NCBI GenBank assembly: GCA_022791355.1
Contig: JAAVYX010000141.1
Location: forward strand, 1 to 6,630
DNA length: 6,630 nucleotides
Direction of reading: 5' to 3'
From: Clostridiales bacterium
GTDB lineage: Bacteria > Bacillota > Clostridia > Oscillospirales > Acutalibacteraceae
Shown here: positions 1-5,984 of the stretch, in pieces
Layout: every line of letters starts with the position of its first letter
Position numbering within the stretch: the first letter of the stretch is position 1
Notes under the pieces: generated by a model
Told to the model about the DNA's origin: nothing
Database searches by the model: none
What the model saw: the letters and a program-made list of their open reading frames with translations, nothing else
Made by a program: the position numbers and the translations under genes

Positions 1-10
1 GTCCCTTGCG

Positions 11-78
11 GGAAGCAACGAATGGCCAAAGGCCATTCGCTTAGATGGGCTGAGCGAAAATCTATACCAAAGTTTGTC
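11..78 (+). repeat. Left copy of the inverted repeat flanking the sigma locus
   Basis: This segment is a diverged inverted copy of 2193-2280. Both begin GGAAGCrAC, contain a GGCC-AAA-GGCC palindrome (or its complement), and share an identical 21-nt block (45-65 here, reverse complement of 2201-2221) that includes GGGCTGAGCGAAAATCTAT. Both continue to a TTTGTC end. The right copy carries about 18-20 extra bases near its GGAAGC end. The window edge at base 1 may cut the repeat short. This copy contains the perfect 9-bp palindrome at 19-27/31-39. Confidence 0.7.
19..39. repeat. Perfect 9-bp palindrome with AAA/TTT loop
   Basis: CGAATGGCC (19-27) and GGCCATTCG (31-39) are exact inverted repeats around a 3-nt AAA spacer. 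The core TGGCCAAAGGCCA is partly preserved in the right-hand repeat copy (2232-2243), so it belongs to the repeat family rather than being a terminator of a local gene. Confidence 0.65.
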
Positions 79-140
79 GTTTTTTCTCTTCTCGCCGGTC
101 TTATAAATGCGCTTGCAATAAACGGATTTGGAATGATATG

Positions 141-172
141 AAGGCGTCTTTCAATCGTTCAAGAAGCGCCTT
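141..172. repeat. Imperfect inverted repeat / hairpin
   Basis: AAGGCG (141-146) pairs with CGCCTT (167-172). A further 4-bp stem TCTT/AAGA forms after a 2-nt bulge, leaving a 10-nt loop. No run of T follows on either strand, so a terminator role is weak. It lies between the sigma terminator and the left copy of the flanking repeat. Confidence 0.4.
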
Positions 173-177
173 GCAAT

Positions 178-215
178 AATATACTGCCGAGAATTTTGGT
201 TCTCGGCAGTATATT
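178..215 (-). terminator. Hairpin terminator downstream of the sigma gene
   Basis: A perfect 16-bp inverted repeat (178-193 and 200-215) encloses a 6-nt loop. It starts 11 nt beyond the TAA of the minus-strand sigma gene. The stem centres on CTGCCGAGAA/TTCTCGGCAG. On the minus strand the stem ends in TATATTATTGC, so the U-tract is short and interrupted. The position and stem strength suit an intrinsic terminator. The near-symmetric AT ends could let it act in both directions. Confidence 0.7.
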
Positions 216-226
216 GGCGATATATT

Positions 227-1852
227 TTATTTCATAACGCTCATCCAACAGCCCTCTGCGCCAATACCGTATTCAGGAGGTGTGAGAATTCCTTTCTCAA
301 TAAAATTCTCAACAACCGAATCAAGCACCGGCTGATTTGCCAGCTGATTTGCAAGCCTCCATTCGCCGAGCAGATGATCGGGAACGGCTTTCTGAATCAG
401 TGCCGCAAGCTTCTCGGCGACAATCTGCGCGTCCTTCTCAAAGAATCCCTTGCGAAGGCCGTCGTTGACAGCAAACAGTCTATCCCTATCCTGCATTGCG
501 CTTACAAGAATCTTTGTATAAAGCATGTCGCCTTCACGATACAGATAGCCGCACTCGATTGATTTTGCCGCATGTTCCTTTTCTGTTTCAGACAAAGAGG
601 AGATGTCCAATCCATCGATTGCCCGAAGCGCCAACTGAATCTGCGGATCGTTGGAAACATTGTGCCCGCAGTGGAAATGCTCCTTAATTCGTGTGATATA
701 GATGTTGTCAATATGAATCTTGGAAAAACCGCATACGTTTTCCGCATCGACTCCATCCCAGCCCCCGCCGTAGCGCTTGCCGTTATCAACATATCCGAAT
801 ATACTGAATGGACGGTTTATTTTTTCGGTGTGTGAGAAATATTTCTCCGCCAAGATACTCTCGACTTTATCACAAAAAGCGCTAGACATCGTATACACCT
901 GCTGCCAGAGAACAAGATTCCAATCCAACTTCTTGTTCAGATAAGGAAACGAAAGATACTCTTCCTTGTGCTTGTCGATATAATCCGAAAGAATGCCGCA
1001 GATTTTCGGAAGCTGATCCGCATAGATGGCATGGGCTTTTTCAATCACATCTTGATCCAGCAGTATGAAGTTGATCGCATACTTGCCGCTGTCCAGCCGG
1101 CGGAGAAGCCCGTATTCACCGTTTTCTCCTCCTGTCAGGATCTCAAGCTCTTCCTCAACGTAAACCGTCGGAACATTTAGCTCTTCGGCAATTTCAGACG
1201 CGCGCATAGACTTTTTATGACAAAGCCATACGATATGTCTGGAAAACATTCTGGAGCAAACCTTGCGCGGATCTCCCCAGCACGGGTTGCCGGTTCCCCA
1301 AATTACATAACCAATTTCGTCAAGGGCTAAAGGCCTGTTATAGGTTTCTGCCATTTCTTCCACCTCGTTTTTGACTTTTTGTCTGGCTGAAAACAATCTC
1401 TGACGAACAGCGCCCTCGCTGGTATTTTGGCGCTTTGCTATTTCCGCGGTAGTCAAGCCGTCTATGTAGTACATAATCATTACTTCGCGGTAGGCCTTGG
1501 TAAGGAATGTCATGCGCCGATAGACTTGGGCAATCCATTCATCATTGTCCTGCTCTCGTTCTTTATCAGCAACAAATTGCAGGACTGTATCGGCGTCGCC
1601 ATCATAAAATATCTCTGCATATTTTCTTCTGTTTACAGAAAAATCAGCATATACATTCCGGGCCACTCTCCAAATAAACGGATACAAGCTTATGATTTCT
1701 CCGTCCGTACGAGCCGCCTTTACCAAAGCTAAAGTGATATCCGAACACAGCTCTTGCGCTTCATAGCTGTCGTTCGTACGCGCATAACAAAATCTGAACA
1801 ATTTATCCAGCAGGTCATCGTCAAAATATTTCAGCAGGTCATGTTTCTTCAT
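227..1852 (-). CDS. Sigma-70 family (ECF-like) RNA polymerase sigma factor with a long C-terminal extension
   Basis: The N-terminus reads as a two-domain sigma factor. Residues about 14-78 match sigma region 2, including the region 2.3/2.4-like segment PFIWRVARNVYADFSVNRRK (59-78). Residues about 108-163 match region 4, with the helix-turn-helix TTAEIAKRQNTSEGAVRQRL (134-153) expected to bind the -35 element. ECF factors usually end here at about 170-200 aa, but this protein runs to 541 aa. The extension opens with a conserved-looking IWGTGNPCWGDPR segment (184-196). A second HTH/winged-helix-like stretch follows (about 202-263; MRASEIAEELNVPTVYVEEE). The rest, rich in charged and aromatic residues, is not recognised. 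No membrane segment or signal peptide is visible, so it should be cytoplasmic. The ATG has a GGGGTG Shine-Dalgarno 5 nt upstream, and the stop is TAA. No anti-sigma gene lies beside it in the window. The sigma fold is seen directly; a sensory or ligand-binding role for the extension is inference. Confidence 0.88.
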   Translation of the reverse strand: MKKHDLLKYFDDDLLDKLFRFCYARTNDSYEAQELCSDITLALVKAARTDGEIISLYPFIWRVARNVYADFSVNRRKYAEIFYDGDADTVLQFVADKEREQDNDEWIAQVYRRMTFLTKAYREVMIMYYIDGLTTAEIAKRQNTSEGAVRQRLFSARQKVKNEVEEMAETYNRPLALDEIGYVIWGTGNPCWGDPRKVCSRMFSRHIVWLCHKKSMRASEIAEELNVPTVYVEEELEILTGGENGEYGLLRRLDSGKYAINFILLDQDVIEKAHAIYADQLPKICGILSDYIDKHKEEYLSFPYLNKKLDWNLVLWQQVYTMSSAFCDKVESILAEKYFSHTEKINRPFSIFGYVDNGKRYGGGWDGVDAENVCGFSKIHIDNIYITRIKEHFHCGHNVSNDPQIQLALRAIDGLDISSLSETEKEHAAKSIECGYLYREGDMLYTKILVSAMQDRDRLFAVNDGLRKGFFEKDAQIVAEKLAALIQKAVPDHLLGEWRLANQLANQPVLDSVVENFIEKGILTPPEYGIGAEGCWMSVMK

Positions 1853-1857
1853 GGTTT

Positions 1858-1882
1858 CACCCCAAGCGATTGATCAATGCTT
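1858..1882 (-). promoter_or_regulatory. Sigma-gene ribosome binding site with adjacent leader hairpin
   Basis: On the minus strand GGGGTG (1863-1858) precedes the ATG by 5 nt and fixes the start. Immediately upstream, 1864-1882 can fold into a 7-bp stem with one bulged base and a GATC loop around the palindrome ATTGATCAAT (1869-1878). The motif GGTGAAA occurs both over the ribosome binding site (1861-1855) and just beyond the hairpin (1887-1881). The element could modulate translation or be a protein-binding palindrome. The ribosome binding site is well supported; the control function is inference. Confidence 0.5.
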
Positions 1883-1931
1883 TCACCTATATAGTCCGCT
1901 AAAAATTCGACTTGTTAGGTGAGATAGAAAT

Positions 1932-1965
1932 ATTATATGTTTTTTAGTCGGGTGGAATATTTCAC
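1932..1965 (-). promoter_or_regulatory. Candidate promoter and operator-like palindrome of the sigma gene
   Basis: A perfect TATAAT lies on the minus strand at 1937-1932, about 80 nt before the sigma ATG, in AT-rich DNA. No good TTGACA stands 16-18 nt upstream. That place is instead occupied by the imperfect palindrome GTGGAATATTTCAC (1952-1965), with one mismatched pair. A weak -35 overlapped by a dyad would fit a regulated or activator-dependent promoter. This is suggestive only. Confidence 0.35.
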
Positions 1966-2117
1966 AATATAGTTTTATCTTTTTTCGTTAAGAGCTGAAT
2001 GAAGGTTATTACTCCATTCCCCAATCATACAGCGTCCCTTCTCTTTTTGCCCCTTGACAAAATGCGCTACTAGAACTAATTTAAGAGTATCCATATAGGG
2101 AAATCTGGCGCGAAATC

Positions 2118-2355
2118 TCTCTCAACCAAAAAGAAAACATATAGATTTTCGTTCGGGGCATCGAGCCCCCTCACAAAAATGTTACTTTGCAAGACAAAGC
2201 ATAGATTTTCGCTCAGCCCATTAATATGAACGGCCAAAGGCCATCTGGCTCCCCGGCGCAAACGCCTTTATGTCGCTTCCCCAGTTGGTACGCCTTACTT
2301 TGCACGGCATTAGAGAACCTCTCTCAAAAATGTAGGTAGAGCGTATAGAGTTCCG
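2118..2355 (-). repeat. Degenerate repeat block with core resembling GAGCGAAAATCTATA
   Basis: Read on the minus strand, a 15-nt core appears at 2154-2140 (GAACGAAAATCTATA), at 2214-2200 (GAGCGAAAATCTATG) and, with more changes, near 2358-2344 (12 of 15 matching). The first two are exactly 60 bp apart. Each core is followed within about 20-35 nt by a T-run and GAGAG/GTGAG-like bases (plus-strand CTCTCTCAACCAAAA, CCTCACAAAAATGT, CTCTCTCAAAAATGT). A fourth, inverted core lies at 52-66. The family is not recognised. Confidence 0.5.
2193..2280 (-). repeat. Right copy of the inverted repeat flanking the sigma locus
   Basis: This is the inverted counterpart of 11-78, sharing the identical 21-nt block (2201-2221), the GGCC-AAA-GGCC core (2232-2242) and the GGAAGC end (2280-2275 on the minus strand). 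It has an additional GGCG/CGCC hairpin segment that the left copy lacks. The two copies bracket about 2.1 kb holding only the sigma gene. No transposase is visible between them. Confidence 0.7.
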
Positions 2356-2489
2356 TTTAAAGCGCCTCGACGATAAGGCCTTTGCCTGTTCTGGCGCTAT
2401 TGGCGACGACTCAGTCGCACTGAAAACGTATTGCTTTTATACTGCGCTACAGCCCTCGTTTTGCAAGAGGGAAACCGCTTAAATATGCG

Positions 2490-2526
2490 AACGGCAAGCC
2501 GCCGGCTTTACCGGCGGCTTGCCGTT
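2490..2526. terminator. Strong GC-rich hairpin terminator after the EEP-dockerin gene
   Basis: A perfect 16-bp stem (2490-2505 and 2511-2526; AACGGCAAGCCGCCGG and its complement) closes a 5-nt loop, 7 nt beyond the TAG of the minus-strand gene. On the minus strand the bases after it (CGCATATTTAAG) are a poor U-tract. On the plus strand it is followed by TTCCTTTCT, so it may stop transcription from both sides and prevent readthrough between the repeat block and the dockerin gene. Confidence 0.75.
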
Positions 2527-2533
2527 TTCCTTT

Positions 2534-5500
2534 CTAAGCTTTACGGGCCAATATCTTACAAATTTCCATGACGTCTCTGATGGTGAAAGCGCCGTCGCCG
2601 TCCAAATTTCCTCGAACCATTTCATCGGCCGTGGGCGCCTTTCCTGCCGACTGCCGGGCCAGCACCTTGCAGGCCTCCATCACATCCTGGATGGTTACGT
2701 TTCCATCCCCGTTCATGTCGCCGGGAACCGCGGCCGGCCGCAGGTCCGCAATAGCCTGTTCAATAGCGGCGGCGTAACCGTCCACAATTTTCTGTTCGGA
2801 CATATTTTTGCCCCGCTGCACGGCTTGCACAGCCGCCGTCACGCCGGTGAAGTCCGCATAGTCCGCAGGACGCAGGGCTGCGGCCGCTTCGATGGCCTGA
2901 TCCACCCTGCTGTAATCGGCAGGATAGTAGACTAGCTTCTGTGCGCCTGCCCGGACCGCGTCGGCGTAGGCGTCCACCGCCGTCTGCTCGGCGGCGGGTC
3001 TGCCGCGAACGATCCCCTGGAGCGCGGCGGTCAGGCCGGTAAGACCGGCTGGCTCGCATACGTCGGGACGGCTGGGGACCCGCTCCAGGAGAAGCGCGTC
3101 CAACGCGCGGTAATCGGCCGTATCGGGCCGCTCATATAGATAAACCTCGGACACCTGCATACGCGAGACCCCGTCGCTTAAGGTGTTCATCTGGGTAAAT
3201 TCCAGCTTAAACCATTTACACGCCGCGCTTGTCTGAAGGGCAAAGGAAACCTCGCAGCCCTTGACGTCCGGCAGACGCGCGTTTTTCTGTTCGTCCAAAA
3301 GGCTCCAGCTGCCGTCGGTCCCGTCGGGAGAGCCATAGAGCTTCCAACCCAAGGGATTGCGGCCTTTAAACTGATCCACATCGTTGGGAACTATAAAGGA
3401 ATACCCGCAGGGCGTTACCCCCTGCTCCGCCTTCCAGACAATCGCCTGGGGCAGGCTGTCGCGGTAATACAGCTTGGTATTGGGGTCCCCGTCGAACATT
3501 TTCTCGTAGCCCTCTTTTTCCCCGGATTTGGGGCCGCTCACCGGGGTAAACCGGGTTTGGGGAATCCGCGCCGCCGGCTCGCCCTCCACATACAGATCCA
3601 GCTCGGAAAACTGCATCTGGTTGCTTTTCATCTCGGTGAAATCCATTTTATAGTAGGTATAGGGAGCGGGCTGGTCTATGGTGAAAACAAATTCCGCATA
3701 ATCCATATCCGCAAAGGCGTAGCCGTCCACCCTGTCGATGACCTGCCAGCTGCCGTCGCCGCCGTCTTGTGAACCGTACAGGGTCCAGGCCCGGGGATAC
3801 CGACCGGGATATTTGGCGTTGTCGTTGGCGGAGGTCAGAGAATATTGCTCGGCCGTAACGGGCCCGGCAGTTTTCCAGACCACTGCGCCGGGCGAGGTGG
3901 CAAACAGCTTGGTGCCCGTATCTCCGTCGAAAAGCTTTTCATAGCCTTCCTTCCCGCCTGCGCCGGGGCCGCTGATCGGGGTATATTGGCCGCTGGAAAG
4001 GGGCCTTAGGTTGGAAAGCGCGCCGTATACCGAAAGGTTTTTAATTTGCGCGCCGGCCGGCGCGTCTACCAGCACCAGCTTGGCCCTTTTGGCCGCATAG
4101 GGTTCGTCCAACAAATAATAAAGGGTGCTTTCGGTGCCGGGCCTGTTCGTCACGGAGGGTCCCACTTTTTTCCATACGCCGTCGCCCCCCGCTAAAAAGA
4201 GCTCCGCGTTGGTCGGAACCGTCTCCAGGCTATCCCCCACCGTAAAGGAAAGGGCGGCCGTATGGGCGGCGGCGGGCAATTCCACGGTCAACTCCCAGAA
4301 GACCCGGCCGTCGGTATTTTTCAGCTGCACGCTGTTTTCCCCATCCAGCAAAACGGGAGCGTCGCGTCCGGGGACGCAGTCCAGATTGGAAGCGGCCGTA
4401 CCGTTGGCGGCCACATTGGAAAAGGCCTGGACCCGCGCCAGATCATATTCTCCGATACGGTCGCCGCGGACACTGTCCGTATACGTCCGGGCCGGCAGAT
4501 CAATCAGACGGCTTTCATCGGGCGTTCCGTCCCCCGCCGGCCTTCTCAGCCGAACGGTACAATAGACGCCGTAATGATCGGAAACAGGGTGATTATGATA
4601 AGTTTCGCCATTGTAGTCAAAGGTAAAGGTATCGTCGATAACCGAATAGGTCTCTACTTGGTAACGGCCTTTGGCCAAAAAAAGATAGTCGATAGGCGAG
4701 GAAGATGTATCCACCGGCGGCTTATCGCCGGTGGACGGGCGGCCGTCCTCCCACTCCTCCGGCTTCTGATAGCCGTTGAAGGTGGCGCCGTCTACAAGAA
4801 TATTTTGGGCCGCAGCCCGCGCATCCTCCATATGAGCGGTCATCAGGTTGTAGGTGGTAGGCACGTAGTCAGGATTGGTTGGGTCAAAGCGCACGCTATT
4901 GTAATCGCCGGTGGCCACACATGGCGCGCCGCCCTGCGCAGCGGTAATTTCGGAAATGCGGTTGAGTAGGATGCGGGCTCCGTTGTGCTGGGCGGTCATG
5001 CTGAGATGCTCCAAATGGGTATTGAAATGGATATAGGTATCGCCGGTCTTCTTGTTTTTCAGCGCGGCCCAGGTGCAGATCCGGGGATTGGAAGCCCCCC
5101 ACTCGGTTCCCGACCTGCGGTCCGGCGTGTTGGACAGCCAGAAGGTGCCGGAATCCTCCAGCGAATAGGTAGCCGTTTTGTAAAAGACCGGATTAAATTC
5201 GTTGCCGTTGGAGGTGCGGGACGGATCGTCCGTCCCCGTATCCCGGCCTACCCCCACGTAGCTGTATCCGATTTTGGCCATAGCGCTGCGCAGGTAAATC
5301 ATCCAATTGTCAGTAGCTTCCTGAAAGCCCACCGAATCGGGCGCGTACTTCTGCACCAGAGATAAGAGATGGGTCCCGCGGATATCGACGCCCATCAGGG
5401 GATGGCTGGTCGTATCGTATCGCAGATTAAAGGACATGAAGGTAAGGGTATCGCCGGCAGCGGCCGCCTTGCGTCCCGCCGTCGCCGTAAGCGAACACAG

Positions 5501-5554
5501 CAAGATAAGGCAGACGGCAACTGTCAACAGTTTTTTGTATCCGGTTCGAATCAT
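2534..5554 (-). CDS. Secreted EEP-family metal-dependent hydrolase with discoidin-like, FIVAR-like and dockerin modules
   Basis: This complete 1006-aa extracellular protein begins with a signal peptide (residues 1 to about 33: MIRTGYKK, then a hydrophobic core, cleavage probably near the AAAAG stretch). Residues 36-338 form an endonuclease/exonuclease/phosphatase domain of the secreted COG3568-like group. Expected catalytic and metal residues are N43 (SFNLRY), E79 (FQEA), N178/H180 (NTH), D217/N219 (GDYN), D289 (PIDY) and D326/H327 (SDH). The substrate cannot be read from sequence; nucleic acid, phospholipid or sugar-phosphate esters are all possible. Residues 345-515 are beta-rich and unrecognised. 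Discoidin (F5/8 type C)-like modules follow at 521-658 and 668-808, then two FIVAR-like helical repeats at about 811-875 and 876-940. The type I dockerin (943-1006) has calcium loops D946-N948-D950-N952-D957 and N983-D985-D987-A989-D994. The ATG has GGGAGGA 6 nt upstream; the stop is TAG. It is probably monocistronic, with its own promoter and terminator. The dockerin implies attachment to a cohesin scaffold. Confidence 0.9.
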   Translation of the reverse strand: MIRTGYKKLLTVAVCLILLCSLTATAGRKAAAAGDTLTFMSFNLRYDTTSHPLMGVDIRGTHLLSLVQKYAPDSVGFQEATDNWMIYLRSAMAKIGYSYVGVGRDTGTDDPSRTSNGNEFNPVFYKTATYSLEDSGTFWLSNTPDRRSGTEWGASNPRICTWAALKNKKTGDTYIHFNTHLEHLSMTAQHNGARILLNRISEITAAQGGAPCVATGDYNSVRFDPTNPDYVPTTYNLMTAHMEDARAAAQNILVDGATFNGYQKPEEWEDGRPSTGDKPPVDTSSSPIDYLFLAKGRYQVETYSVIDDTFTFDYNGETYHNHPVSDHYGVYCTVRLRRPAGDGTPDESRLIDLPARTYTDSVRGDRIGEYDLARVQAFSNVAANGTAASNLDCVPGRDAPVLLDGENSVQLKNTDGRVFWELTVELPAAAHTAALSFTVGDSLETVPTNAELFLAGGDGVWKKVGPSVTNRPGTESTLYYLLDEPYAAKRAKLVLVDAPAGAQIKNLSVYGALSNLRPLSSGQYTPISGPGAGGKEGYEKLFDGDTGTKLFATSPGAVVWKTAGPVTAEQYSLTSANDNAKYPGRYPRAWTLYGSQDGGDGSWQVIDRVDGYAFADMDYAEFVFTIDQPAPYTYYKMDFTEMKSNQMQFSELDLYVEGEPAARIPQTRFTPVSGPKSGEKEGYEKMFDGDPNTKLYYRDSLPQAIVWKAEQGVTPCGYSFIVPNDVDQFKGRNPLGWKLYGSPDGTDGSWSLLDEQKNARLPDVKGCEVSFALQTSAACKWFKLEFTQMNTLSDGVSRMQVSEVYLYERPDTADYRALDALLLERVPSRPDVCEPAGLTGLTAALQGIVRGRPAAEQTAVDAYADAVRAGAQKLVYYPADYSRVDQAIEAAAALRPADYADFTGVTAAVQAVQRGKNMSEQKIVDGYAAAIEQAIADLRPAAVPGDMNGDGNVTIQDVMEACKVLARQSAGKAPTADEMVRGNLDGDGAFTIRDVMEICKILARKA
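2537..2734 (-). repeat. Dockerin-coding repeat, copy 1
   Basis: The 66 codons encoding AAVPGD through the C-terminus (residues 941-1006) recur at 6008-6205. The proteins match at 57 of 66 positions, and the DNA at roughly 80% by manual comparison. The linker between the calcium loops (ARQSAGKAPTADEMV) is identical. Similarity stops abruptly upstream of PAAVPGD, marking the module boundary. Confidence 0.85.
3131..3994 (-). repeat. Tandem discoidin-like module pair within the EEP protein
   Basis: Two successive modules of about 140 residues (521-658 at 3581-3994; 668-808 at 3131-3553) share a pattern. Both have FTPVSGP/YTPISGP, KEGYEK(L/M)FDGD, a VVWK/IVWK strand, a conserved ND in mid-module, GR-P-W-LYGS-DG-DGSW, then a K-(D/E)FT(E/Q)M strand and MQ(F/V)SE(L/V)-LY near the end. 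This fits internal duplication of an F5/8 type C-like, probably carbohydrate-binding, domain. The ligand is not known. Confidence 0.75.
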
Positions 5555-5560
5555 AGCTTT

Positions 5561-5567
5561 TCCTCCC
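5561..5567 (-). promoter_or_regulatory. Ribosome binding site of the EEP-dockerin gene
   Basis: On the minus strand GGGAGGA stands 6 nt before the ATG at 5554-5552. It is a near-consensus Firmicutes Shine-Dalgarno and settles the start directly ahead of the signal peptide. Confidence 0.85.
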
Positions 5568-5605
5568 GTTTGACGCGCAGCCGCATTTTTTCATTTTTTC
5601 CAAAG

Positions 5606-5628
5606 CCCCTTTTACATGCAACAAGGGG
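5606..5628 (-). promoter_or_regulatory. 5'-leader hairpin of the EEP-dockerin mRNA
   Basis: CCCCTT (5606-5611) pairs with AAGGGG (5623-5628), and the flanks AAA/TTT can extend the stem past a G/GG mismatch. From the predicted start near 5638, the hairpin would sit at the very 5' end of the mRNA, about 50 nt before the start codon, a location known to stabilise transcripts. On the plus strand the same hairpin is followed by GGTTTTT and looks like a weak terminator, so its true direction is uncertain. Confidence 0.4.
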
Positions 5629-5644
5629 GGTTTTTATCGATTAA

Positions 5645-5673
5645 AATATAAGACAGTCCGGCTTGCATATCAA
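5645..5673 (-). promoter_or_regulatory. Sigma-A-type promoter of the EEP-dockerin gene
   Basis: On the minus strand TTGATA (5673-5668, 5 of 6 to consensus) and TATATT (5650-5645, 5 of 6) are separated by exactly 17 nt. An AT-rich, UP-element-like stretch lies upstream (about 5674-5700). A start near 5638 gives a leader of about 84 nt. No alternative sigma motif is obvious, so the housekeeping sigma factor is the simplest reader. Confidence 0.62.
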
Positions 5674-5940
5674 TAAATATTTACTTGAATTTTTTCCAAA
5701 CACAACGAACCGGCCCGGCCTTCTTTGGACCAGCTGGATCATCTCGGTCCCTTTCCCGCCGCTTTTCCATCAAAAATTCCAGCGCGAATATTGACAAACC
5801 GCAAACGCAGATTTTGGGGAATTATTAATGCGTGTCAGGCATAAATACCGGCATGTTTGTACCGGAAAGGCTTCTAGTCCCGTTTTACGCGATCTCGCCC
5901 TTAAACAAGAAGCGCGCAATAAAATAACAAAGTATCTCCC

Positions 5941-5984
5941 GGCGGCAATGCGCAAAGCCGCCCCGGCTTAGAGCGCAGGGCGGC
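5941..5984 (-). terminator. Overlapping GC-rich hairpins after the upstream dockerin gene
   Basis: About 20 nt past the TGA of the upstream gene, GCCGCCC and GGGCGGC (5984-5978 with 5963-5957) form a 7-bp stem followed by TTTGCGC. The segment 5957-5962 can instead pair with 5941-5946 (GGCGGC/GCCGCC), giving a second stem whose downstream bases are T-rich (ACTTTGTTATTTTATT). One of them probably ends transcription of the upstream gene. The two folds are mutually exclusive. Confidence 0.5.

Larger units (their letters stand above)
1853..2533. other. Intergenic region without a credible gene: sigma leader and repeat-rich block
   Basis: No open frame here has convincing protein character. The part next to the sigma gene (1853-2000) is AT-rich and carries its candidate promoter and palindromes. 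From about 2118 to 2360 the sequence is made of degenerate repeats and short hairpins: GGGGC/GCCCC at 2155-2169, CTTTG/CAAAG around 2185-2199, GGCC/GGCC at 2232-2242, and GCGAC/GTCGC at 2403-2418. A minus-strand frame at 2076-2261 starts at TTG with no visible ribosome binding site, and its peptide consists of the repeat itself. The block ends in the strong hairpin at 2490-2526. Confidence 0.6.

Noticed and set aside
2076..2261. Minus-strand 61-codon frame containing GLSENLCF and APNENLYV motifs
   Set aside because: It starts at TTG without a visible ribosome binding site and coincides with the degenerate repeats; the peptide repeats follow the DNA repeats. It was treated as repeat, not gene.
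2118..2358. CRISPR array
   Set aside because: Repeat cores are too few, too degenerate and unevenly spaced (60 bp then about 140 bp), and no cas gene is present.
2519..2935. Plus-strand 138-codon open frame
   Set aside because: It is antisense to the dockerin and FIVAR-like region and begins inside the terminator stem; its composition reflects the opposite strand.
4262..4969. Plus-strand 235-codon open frame
   Set aside because: It is fully antisense to the EEP domain and the adjoining beta-rich region in GC-rich DNA, with low-complexity content and no recognisable domain or ribosome binding site.
5791..5796. Plus-strand TTGACA as a promoter
   Set aside because: No -10-like hexamer lies 15-19 nt downstream and no plus-strand gene follows.
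5770..5955. Minus-strand 61-codon frame in the gap between the dockerin genes
   Set aside because: TTG start, no ribosome binding site, Arg/Cys-rich non-protein-like content, and overlap with the GC hairpins.
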